A stretch of 26,519 bases of DNA from an uncultured Clostridia bacterium. Its GTDB lineage: Bacteria > Bacillota > Clostridia > Oscillospirales > Acutalibacteraceae. Numbering within the stretch: the stretch's first letter is position 1; every line of letters begins with the position of its first letter. The stretch is taken from the NCBI GenBank assembly GCA_946626015.1, contig CAMOTT010000007.1, forward strand, positions 1 to 26,519. Direction: 5' to 3'. Under the pieces are notes generated by a model. The model saw only the letters and a program-made list of their open reading frames with translations. It was not told the origin of the DNA and made no database searches. Both the position numbers and the translations under genes were made by a program. Below, one piece after another: positions 9,098-15,823 of the stretch.

Positions 9098-9133
9098 ATG
9101 CCCTCCCGGTTTTCGCCGGCAGGGATACAATAA
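9098..9133 (+). promoter_or_regulatory. Possible 11-codon leader ORF with hairpin before the flavoprotein gene
   Basis: AGAAAGG at 9089-9095 precedes ATG 9098, which opens the tiny frame MPSRFSPAGIQ ending in TAA at 9131-9133, only 5 nt before the flavoprotein start. The same DNA forms a hairpin, CCCT-C-CCGG pairing with CCGG-C-AGGG across a six-base loop (9101-9124). A translational-coupling role is possible but unproven. Confidence 0.3.
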
Positions 9134-9138
9134 AAGTT

Positions 9139-10563
9139 ATGAAAGACTACAGCGTTATAGTTATCGGCGCAGGCCCTGCCGGAATATTCACCGTGCTTGA
9201 AATGTACAAGCACGTATCACCCCGGACAAAGATCCTCATTGTTGACGAGGGTCGCTCCATCGACCACAGGAACTGCCCCGCCCGTGTCAACGGCGTTTGC
9301 GTGGGCTGCAAGCCCTGCAACATCATGAGCGGCTGGTCCGGCGCCGGAGCCTTCTCCGACGGCAAGCTCTCCCTCTCCGAGGAGGTGGGCGGCAATCTTA
9401 CGGATTACCTGCCCGTTGACAAGGTCCGGGAGCTTATAAAATACACGGACAGCGTCTATCTTGATTTCGGCGCGCCGGAGCTTATCCACGGCCTCAACGA
9501 CCGCAAGGTAGACGAGATAGCCTACGAATGCTCCAAGCACAACATCCACCTTGTCCGCTGCCCCGTGCGCCACATGGGCACCGAGTATTCCTTTGAAGTG
9601 CTCCGGGCAATGTACGAATATCTTTGCAAGATAGAGGGCTTTTCATTTATGGAGAACACCCACGCCGATCCCATAATCGAGAACGGCGCGGTAACGGGAG
9701 CGGAGCTCACCTTCAAAAACGGCGAAAAGAAAACCGTGACCGCCGACTACGTCGTTGCCGCCCCCGGCAGAGGCGGCGCTCAGTGGCTGGCAAAGATCGC
9801 CGCCGAAAACGATCTGGGCACAAAGAACAACGAAGTGGATATCGGCGTGCGCGTGGAGGTGCCCAACTCCGTTATGGATCCGGTCACCAAGCATCTTTAC
9901 GAGGCAAAAATGGTCTATTATTCGGATACCTTTGAGAGCAAGGTGCGCACCTTCTGTATGAATCCCGGCGGAATAGTCAGCGAGGAGCACTATAACGCAG
10001 GCTTCAACACCTTTAAGGACAGCATCGCCGTTGTCAACGGCCACAGCTACGCGGACGAGACCATGCACACAGAGAACACAAACTTTGCCATGCTCGTCTC
10101 CACAAAGTTCACCGAGCCCTTCAACCAGCCCATTGAATACGGCAGATACATAGCCCAGCTGGGCAATATGCTCACAGGCGGCGGGGTTATGGTGCAGCGT
10201 CTGGGTGACCTGCTTCTGGGCAGGCGCACGGACTACACAAGGCTGAAAAAATCCACCACGCGACCCACCCTTGTCACAGCCGTGCCCGGCGACCTTTCCT
10301 TTGTGCTGCCCCACAGGCATCTGACAAGCATCATCGAGGCCATCCGCGCCTTTGACAAAATAGTACCCGGGCTTTATTCAAAGAACACCCTGCTTTACGG
10401 CATCGAGGTAAAATTCTATTCCTCAAAGATCACCGTCAGCGACAGCTTTGAAACAAAGGTCAAGGGGCTTTACGCCATCGGCGACGGCGCGGGCATCACA
10501 AGGGGACTTATGCAGGCCTCCGTCACAGGCGTTGTTGTGGCAAGAGACATCTGCGGCAAATAA
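9139..10563 (+). CDS. FAD/NAD(P)-dependent oxidoreductase, COG2509 type
   Basis: The 474-residue protein has an N-terminal Rossmann dinucleotide motif (VIVIGAGPAGIFTVLEM, glycines at 10, 12 and 15), an acidic residue at the end of beta-2 (VDEG) and a C-terminal FAD-binding signature (LYAIGDGAGITRGLMQASVTG). Residues 46-60 hold four cysteines (C46, C54, C57, C60) in CPARVNGVCVGCKPC, followed by SGWSGAGAFSDGKL, which is typical of this uncharacterised flavoprotein family. The cysteines could bind a metal or be redox active, but this is inference. No substrate can be assigned. The gene follows argS by 76 nt with no terminator, so it is probably in the same unit. The start ATG at 9139 has no close ribosome binding site; the nearest purine stretch is AGGGA at 9121. 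Confidence 0.85.
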   Translation: MKDYSVIVIGAGPAGIFTVLEMYKHVSPRTKILIVDEGRSIDHRNCPARVNGVCVGCKPCNIMSGWSGAGAFSDGKLSLSEEVGGNLTDYLPVDKVRELIKYTDSVYLDFGAPELIHGLNDRKVDEIAYECSKHNIHLVRCPVRHMGTEYSFEVLRAMYEYLCKIEGFSFMENTHADPIIENGAVTGAELTFKNGEKKTVTADYVVAAPGRGGAQWLAKIAAENDLGTKNNEVDIGVRVEVPNSVMDPVTKHLYEAKMVYYSDTFESKVRTFCMNPGGIVSEEHYNAGFNTFKDSIAVVNGHSYADETMHTENTNFAMLVSTKFTEPFNQPIEYGRYIAQLGNMLTGGGVMVQRLGDLLLGRRTDYTRLKKSTTRPTLVTAVPGDLSFVLPHRHLTSIIEAIRAFDKIVPGLYSKNTLLYGIEVKFYSSKITVSDSFETKVKGLYAIGDGAGITRGLMQASVTGVVVARDICGK

Positions 10564-10644
10564 AAACCATCCGAAGCCTTTGCAAGATCTTAAATCTTCA
10601 CACGGGAAAAGTTATTTTTTACGAAGAAAAGCCGTATACTTATT

Positions 10645-11373
10645 TTGGTGACGGTAGTTTTGTTTGTATTTTTTAACGCCGGCGGCATTCTTCGTGCCGC
10701 CGGCAACGGATATCACGGCATTGATGTTGCTTCGCCCAACTGGGTGGGAGCTTTGGACGCTGCGAAGAACGCGCAGCAGATGCTTATTGCAGCCGCATTC
10801 AGTTACGATGCCGCCGACGCATGGGTATCTCTGCACGAAAAACAAAGCGGCAGCATCTGGCACATGACCATGACCACCCCGGGCTTTATCGGGAAGAACG
10901 GTCTGGGCAAAACCAGGGAGGGGGACGGCAAAACACCCGCCGGTGTGTTCCGTTTTAACCGCGCCTTCGGCATCGCCGACGATCCGGGCTGCGCGATTCC
11001 CTATGTCAAGGCGGATAAGGATACCTACTGGTCGGGGGATCCCCGCCACGGATTTTGCTACAACGAACTGGTCAGCCTTAAAGACCTCCCCGGTCTGGAT
11101 GTGGAAAGCGGCAGCTCGGAGCGCATTGCCGACTACGTTTATCAATACCGGTATTGCCTGAATATAAGTTATAATGAGGATTGCGTTCCCGGGCGCGGTT
11201 CCGCAATCTTCCTGCACTGTCTTTCTCCGTCAAAGTCCTTTACAGACGGCTGTGTTGCCATCCCGGAGGATCACATGAGGTTCGTGATGCAGCGCGTCAA
11301 CGGGAAAACGGCGGTGGTGATCGACACCTTTGAGGCTCTCTCGGGGATCGGCGCCCGTCCGTGGGAAAAATAA
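10645..11373 (+). CDS. Exported YkuD-fold L,D-transpeptidase-like protein with uncertain start
   Basis: The product has about 242 residues from the first near-canonical start (TTG 10645). KTPAGVFRFNRAFGI and the catalytic block AIFLHCLSPSKSFTDGCVAI fit the YkuD family (COG3786 type): His191, then a Gly-Cys pair with Cys203 as the expected nucleophile. Such enzymes form or remodel 3-3 cross-links in peptidoglycan, or modify it, outside the membrane. The start is odd. TTG 10645 cuts off the charged part of the signal peptide, while the same frame upstream reads ACG AAG AAA AGC CGT ATA (T-K-K-S-R-I) from 10621, directly before the hydrophobic core. GGGAAAAG (10604-10611) sits at ribosome-binding distance from that ACG. 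The expected ATG therefore appears as ACG. It is the last gene before the shared hairpin at 11418. Confidence 0.75.
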   Translation: MVTVVLFVFFNAGGILRAAGNGYHGIDVASPNWVGALDAAKNAQQMLIAAAFSYDAADAWVSLHEKQSGSIWHMTMTTPGFIGKNGLGKTREGDGKTPAGVFRFNRAFGIADDPGCAIPYVKADKDTYWSGDPRHGFCYNELVSLKDLPGLDVESGSSERIADYVYQYRYCLNISYNEDCVPGRGSAIFLHCLSPSKSFTDGCVAIPEDHMRFVMQRVNGKTAVVIDTFEALSGIGARPWEK

Positions 11374-11417
11374 GCGCGAGAAAATATTTTTAACGGAATA
11401 TTAGTTTATAATGAGAG

Positions 11418-11451
11418 AACGGAGCAACAGGATAGCCTGCTGCCCCGTTTT
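11418..11451. terminator. Hairpin between convergent operons
   Basis: AACGGAGCAACAGG (11418-11431) and CCTGCTGCCCCGTT (11436-11449) flank a four-base loop. On the minus strand the 14-bp stem is complete with two G-U wobbles. On the plus strand it has two A-C mismatches but is followed by TTTTCTATTGTT. It probably terminates both the transpeptidase and the methyltransferase transcripts. Confidence 0.65.
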
Positions 11452-11466
11452 CTATTGTTGTACATC

Positions 11467-12279
11467 TCAATTTCCCAGCTGCCAGAACGCTACTGCCGCG
11501 GCGGCGGCAACATTGAGGGAATCAACGCCGTGTGACATGGGTATCTTCACCGTATAATCGCAACCGGCAACGGTGCTTTTCGCAAGCCCGTCTCCCTCGG
11601 TGCCCAGCAGCACCGCCAGTTTTTTCTCTGCGCAAAGTTTTTCGTCCCTTATGCTCACGGAATCATCCTCAAGCGCAAGGGCGGCGGTTTTAAAGCCCAG
11701 GGTATGCAGGAGCGCCACTATCTCCCGGGAGCCGCTGTCCGCCATAGTCCACGGTATCTGGAACACCGTGCCCATGCTCACCCGTATTGACCTGCGGTAC
11801 AGGGGATCACTGCACCCGGAGGTCAGGATCACTCCGTCAAAGTTGAGCGCCGCCGCGCTGCGGAAGATGGCTCCCACATTGGTGGGATTAACCACGTCCT
11901 CCAACACCGCTATCCGCCCCGCTCCGCCGCAAATATCTTCGACCCCGGGCAAGGCTCTGCGCCGCATAAGGCAGAGCAGACCCCTCGTCAGCTTAAAACC
12001 GGTAAGCTCCGTGAGCACCTCAGGCTCCGCGGTAAAAACCGGGATATTGCCGCAGCGTTCGATTATCGGCCGCCCCTCCCCTTCAACGTGTTTTCTTTCC
12101 ATCAAAAGTGAAACAGGCTCATACCCCGCGTCAAGGGCGCGCTGTACCACCTTTGGGCTCTCCGCTATAAATTTCCCTTCCTCCGGGCAGCGCAGATTTA
12201 ACAGCTGAGCCTCCGTAAGTCTGGCGTAGGCGTCCAGCTCCGGGCTGAGAAGATCCGTTATCTCAATAATATTGCTCAT
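11467..12279 (-). CDS. SpoU/TrmH-family RNA 2'-O-methyltransferase
   Basis: The 270-residue protein has an N-terminal substrate-binding domain (ARLTEAQLLNLRCPEEGKFIAES) and a C-terminal SPOUT knot with all three family motifs: NPTNVGAIFRSAAALNFDG (motif 1), AVLLGTEGDGL (motif 2) and VDSLNVAAAAAVAFWQL (motif 3). It should transfer methyl groups from S-adenosylmethionine to a ribose in rRNA or tRNA; the target nucleotide cannot be read from sequence. I chose ATG 12279, which follows the GH10 stop by 5 nt and suggests translational coupling. A GTG at 12297 overlaps the GH10 gene and is less likely. Placement of an RNA methyltransferase behind two glycosidases looks like shared transcription rather than shared function. 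Confidence 0.9.
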   Translation of the reverse strand: MSNIIEITDLLSPELDAYARLTEAQLLNLRCPEEGKFIAESPKVVQRALDAGYEPVSLLMERKHVEGEGRPIIERCGNIPVFTAEPEVLTELTGFKLTRGLLCLMRRRALPGVEDICGGAGRIAVLEDVVNPTNVGAIFRSAAALNFDGVILTSGCSDPLYRRSIRVSMGTVFQIPWTMADSGSREIVALLHTLGFKTAALALEDDSVSIRDEKLCAEKKLAVLLGTEGDGLAKSTVAGCDYTVKIPMSHGVDSLNVAAAAAVAFWQLGN

Positions 12280-12284
12280 ACTCT

Positions 12285-13367
12285 TTAAAAATCGCACACG
12301 GCAAAGAAGCCTGCCTTCGGCCTCATACCGCTGAACAGCATGGGCTCATCATTTTCGTTGGTGAGCCTGTTCATATTGTGCTCGTCGTCTATCCCCCAAA
12401 ACGTCACGCTGCTGATAGTATCCTTATGCCGGCGGAGAACCTTGAACATTTCCCTGTACTTTACGGTTTGAGCGTCTCTGAGCCACTGAGGTATATCATC
12501 ATATTTTTCCTTGAGGGAGGACGTATAAAGAGACATATCTATCTCCGTCAGCTGGATATTATTTATGCCGATATTTTCAAAGGCCGTCAGCGTCCGCTCA
12601 AGCCCCCTTGAGACCTCCTTTGGCGAAAGGGTTTTCCAGTGCCCCTGTATGCCCACGGCGTCAATGGGTACCCCGTCCTCTCTCCATTTTTTGATATATT
12701 TCAGCATATAGTTGAGCTTATGGCTGCTCTTGATAAGAGAAGTCTCGTTCAAAACAAGAGTGGCGTCCGGAGCTATCTCACGGGCAAACTCAAAGGCCTT
12801 TGTGATAAACTCCTCACCGCAGTATTTATAGATCTCGCCCTTTTTGAACGGGCCGGCGGCATTGTAATTGAAAGGCTCGTTGACCACATCCCAGACCTTG
12901 ATAACGTCCCCGTACCGCTCCATGATGACTTTCATATAATCATAGAGCCGGGCGTAGAAAACCTCCTTGCCGACAAAGCTGCAGTTTTCATCATAGAGCA
13001 TCCAGCACTCGTCCCACACAAGGGTGTGACCCCGGAGCTTCATGCCGTTCTCGCGGCAAAATTCGCAAAGCCTGTCCACAGACTCAAAGTTCCAGGTATT
13101 TTCGTCCGGGTGGATATAGGGGAGTTTAAGCTCCACCTCCGGAGTAAGTGAGCTGAAATTTTTCTTTAAAAAGCTGCATATCTCCGGGCTGTATGTGTAC
13201 CACGCCGCAACGGAGGTGCCGATATCGAAATATCCGGCATATGCATCCTTTAAACCTGTGTAATCCTCCGCGGCAAGTTCTTTTGAGTAGTCCCCCGCTC
13301 CGCCGTTGAGCAGGATCACCAAGGGAACTATCAGCGCCATTATCCTGACAAAAATTTTTGAAAGCAT
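12285..13367 (-). CDS. Membrane-anchored GH10-family glycosidase (xylanase-like, divergent active site)
   Basis: The 360-residue protein starts with a hydrophobic segment (FVRIMALIVPLVILLNGGAG) that should act as a signal anchor, followed by a GH10 TIM barrel. The acid/base glutamate E164 (KVWDVVNEP) and nucleophile E275 (IQLTEIDMS) are present, as are Q241 and H243 (GIQGHW). Two usually invariant sugar-binding positions differ: the family motif HTLVWH reads HTLVWD (D119), and the ENEMK-type motif reads EVELK (V78 for Asn). GH10 enzymes cleave beta-1,4-xylan with retention; here activity or specificity may be altered. I chose ATG 13367 because AGGAG (13382-13378) lies 10 nt before it. An ATG at 13394 would overlap the GH36 stop as ATGA and add nine residues. 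It shares an operon with the alpha-galactosidase. Confidence 0.88.
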   Translation of the reverse strand: MLSKIFVRIMALIVPLVILLNGGAGDYSKELAAEDYTGLKDAYAGYFDIGTSVAAWYTYSPEICSFLKKNFSSLTPEVELKLPYIHPDENTWNFESVDRLCEFCRENGMKLRGHTLVWDECWMLYDENCSFVGKEVFYARLYDYMKVIMERYGDVIKVWDVVNEPFNYNAAGPFKKGEIYKYCGEEFITKAFEFAREIAPDATLVLNETSLIKSSHKLNYMLKYIKKWREDGVPIDAVGIQGHWKTLSPKEVSRGLERTLTAFENIGINNIQLTEIDMSLYTSSLKEKYDDIPQWLRDAQTVKYREMFKVLRRHKDTISSVTFWGIDDEHNMNRLTNENDEPMLFSGMRPKAGFFAVCDF

Positions 13368-13390
13368 AAACAAAATTCTCCTAAAACGTG

Positions 13391-15568
13391 TCATATCCTT
13401 GTAAAGTACGCGGTGAAGCTCTCGCCATCCCTGTTAAGACACCCGGTTATATTCAGCCCCGCGTTCATAAGAAACGCGCCGGAATATATTTCTCCGTCCG
13501 CCTCGTTTTTGTAGTATGCGTTCTCATCAAGGCCCTTGAATTTTATAAAGTTCATTACGCAATCCCTTTTGAAAATACAGACCTCTGTGAACAGAAAGGC
13601 GCTTTTATCCTCCGCCACCAACTGCCACGCCGCCAGTCTCGGGTTTTCAAAGGGACTTATCAGCCTGTACAGGTCTCCTTTGCGGATAAGGTCATAATAT
13701 TTGTGGTAATCCGCAACCTGTTTTTTGACGGTTTCCCTCTCCTCCGGCGTAAGCTTTCTGGGGTCAAGCTCATAGCCGAAGGTGCCCCACATGGCCACAT
13801 CGCCCTTTGTCTTGTAATCCGTCCTGTCGCAGGCGGAAACATGGGCGCCCTGAGCGGAGGCAGGGTAGCACATGGAGGTGCCGAACTGTATGTAAAGCCG
13901 CTCGATGGGATCGGTGTTGTCGCTTGTCCAGATTTGGGGCGAGAAAGCGAGCATACCCGGGTCAAACCGTCCGCCGCCGCCGGAGCAGCCCTCGAATAAA
14001 ATATCCGGGAAAGCTGTGACAAGCCTGTTCATAAGGTCGTAAGTGCCCATAATAAAGCGGTGGAAGAACTCCTTGCTCCGCTCCGGGGGCAGCAGGGCGG
14101 AACCCGCGTCGGATATATTCCTGTTAAAATCCCACTTGACGTAATCTATCTTGTTTTGGGAAAGCACGCTGTACATCTGGTTCCAGATATTATCGCGCAC
14201 GTCCGCTCGGGAAACATCCAGCACGTACTGGTTCCTGCCTATCATCGGCTCCCTGCCGGGCACGTGAACGTGCCAGTCCGGATGGGCGCGGAACAGGTCG
14301 GAATCCGGGGAGATCATCTCCGGCTCGTACCAGATGCCGAACTTTAAACCCTGTTCATTCACCCGTTCAATAAGGGGCTTTAACCCTCCGGGCAGTTTTT
14401 CCTCGTTGACGAACCAATCCCCCAGAGAGCTGTTGTCGCAATTCCTTTTGCCGAACCAGCCGTCATCCATGACCAGCATTTCGATGCCCAGCTCCTTAGC
14501 GGACTTTGCAAAGGCGACAAGCTTCTCGGTGTCAAAGTCAAAGTACGCCGCCTCCCAGCTGTTTATCAGCAAGGGTCTTTTCTGAGTTTTGTATTTGCCT
14601 CTTATCAGGTTGTTGTTGTAGAACCTGTGGAAGATCCTGCTCATCTCCCCGATACCCTTATCCGTGAAAACCAGCACCGCCTCCGGGGAGCAGAAGGTCT
14701 CGCCGCTGTTGAGGCACCACTCAAAGCCCTCCGGGTTTATACCCATAATGAACCTCGTTGTGCCGTTGTGGTCGCATTCCGCAAGGGCGGAAAAGTTGCC
14801 GGAATAGACAAGATTGAAGCCGTAGACCTCGCCGTGATCCTCATCCGCGCCCCTTGAAACAAGGGCGGCAAAGGGGTTTTGGGCGTGGCCGGAAACGCCT
14901 CTCTTGCTCTCCACGCCCTGAACGCCGTGGGCAAGGGGACGCCTTTGTATGGAGCGCTCGCAGGCATGCCTGCCGTAGAGGGTGATCATATCCTTTTCCA
15001 TATCGGGCAGGTCAAGACACAGGCTGAAGATCCTTTCGACGTGCAGAACCTTGTCCGTGGGGTTTTTCAGCCGGACGCTGCGCGTCATTACCGGGCAGTT
15101 TTCAAACACGGTGTATACCAGAACAGCCTGCAGACCCGTGACCTTATCCTCGGCGGTTATCTCAAGGGTCTGCGCCTCATCCTCCGTGTTGACGTAGGTT
15201 GAAGGCAGCGAAGGAATGGGCTTTTTGCCGGCGTAGATCTCGTGGGAAACGTAACGGATATCCGTCACGTTGTTCCCGTCGGCATTTCTCACGGACAGGG
15301 CGGATATCCGGAAATCCCCGGCGCCGTTGCAGCCGTATTCGATGGGGGCGGAATCCGGGGAAAAGCCGTGCTCCCCTATCACCGGATCGGACGGCGAAAA
15401 GGATGCGGACGGCAATCTTCTCTCAAAGCCGTTGAAATTTATGTCCGGGATCTTTTTGCCGTAATACAGATTAAGCAGATAATTTTCATCGTATATTTTG
15501 ATAACGTAGCTGGTATTCAAGGTGTCCAGCTTGAAGATATTCTCTTTCTCATAAAAGGTGATCGGCAT
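13391..15568 (-). CDS. Alpha-galactosidase, GH36 family
   Basis: The 725-residue protein has the usual length and layout: N-terminal beta-supersandwich (residues about 1-325), catalytic TIM barrel (about 326-640) and a C-terminal beta domain. KWDFNR carries the nucleophile D480, WTSDNTDPIERL the acid/base D550, and FEGCSGGGGRFD the substrate-binding Gly/Cys loop; VMDDGWFG and GIWYEPEMISPDSDL are also family hallmarks. It should hydrolyse terminal alpha-1,6-galactose from raffinose-type sugars or galactomannan. No signal peptide is present, so it is cytoplasmic, unlike the anchored GH10 protein encoded next. GGAG (15581-15578) precedes the ATG by 9 nt. The stop overlaps an upstream possible start of the GH10 gene, so the two are co-expressed. 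No sugar transporter is seen in the window. Confidence 0.95.
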   Translation of the reverse strand: MPITFYEKENIFKLDTLNTSYVIKIYDENYLLNLYYGKKIPDINFNGFERRLPSASFSPSDPVIGEHGFSPDSAPIEYGCNGAGDFRISALSVRNADGNNVTDIRYVSHEIYAGKKPIPSLPSTYVNTEDEAQTLEITAEDKVTGLQAVLVYTVFENCPVMTRSVRLKNPTDKVLHVERIFSLCLDLPDMEKDMITLYGRHACERSIQRRPLAHGVQGVESKRGVSGHAQNPFAALVSRGADEDHGEVYGFNLVYSGNFSALAECDHNGTTRFIMGINPEGFEWCLNSGETFCSPEAVLVFTDKGIGEMSRIFHRFYNNNLIRGKYKTQKRPLLINSWEAAYFDFDTEKLVAFAKSAKELGIEMLVMDDGWFGKRNCDNSSLGDWFVNEEKLPGGLKPLIERVNEQGLKFGIWYEPEMISPDSDLFRAHPDWHVHVPGREPMIGRNQYVLDVSRADVRDNIWNQMYSVLSQNKIDYVKWDFNRNISDAGSALLPPERSKEFFHRFIMGTYDLMNRLVTAFPDILFEGCSGGGGRFDPGMLAFSPQIWTSDNTDPIERLYIQFGTSMCYPASAQGAHVSACDRTDYKTKGDVAMWGTFGYELDPRKLTPEERETVKKQVADYHKYYDLIRKGDLYRLISPFENPRLAAWQLVAEDKSAFLFTEVCIFKRDCVMNFIKFKGLDENAYYKNEADGEIYSGAFLMNAGLNITGCLNRDGESFTAYFTRI

Positions 15569-15612
15569 TAAAACACACTCCGTTTTCAGATTTTTATTTT
15601 TATCTACTTGGA

Positions 15613-15642
15613 ATTATAGCATACCAAAATGACCGTTGTAAA
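15613..15642 (-). promoter_or_regulatory. Promoter of the GH36-GH10-methyltransferase operon
   Basis: On the minus strand TTTACA (15642-15637), an 18-nt spacer and TATAAT (15618-15613) preceded by TGC form an extended -10 promoter about 45 nt before the GH36 start codon. I see no clear operator or cre site overlapping it. Confidence 0.75.
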
Positions 15643-15717
15643 CCATTTATAAAAAATCCCTACGTTTTGCTTTTAATTTATGAATTCGGTTATTTTCCAA
15701 TAATTTCAAAATTTTTA

Positions 15718-15746
15718 TTGATACCGCCGGACAAGTGTGCTATAAT
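15718..15746 (+). promoter_or_regulatory. Extended -10 promoter of hppA
   Basis: TTGATA (15718-15723), a 17-nt spacer and TATAAT (15741-15746) preceded by TGC give a strong promoter. Transcription should begin near 15753, leaving a 5' leader of about 70 nt that holds a hairpin. Confidence 0.85.
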
Positions 15747-15760
15747 ACAAGTTACCTTAA

Positions 15761-15802
15761 AAAAAGACCCGAAAACATTTTCTGTTATTCGGCAGTCTTT
15801 TT
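15761..15802 (+). promoter_or_regulatory. Terminator-like hairpin in the hppA leader
   Basis: AAAAAGAC-CCGAA (15761-15773) pairs with TTCGG-CA-GTCTTTTT (15788-15802). It lies in the transcribed leader between the promoter and the ribosome binding site (GGAG 15812-15815). The 3' arm ends in five T residues, as in an attenuator, but I see no alternative antiterminator pairing. Confidence 0.45.
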
Positions 15803-15823
15803 ACATTTAACGGAGTTGATATT

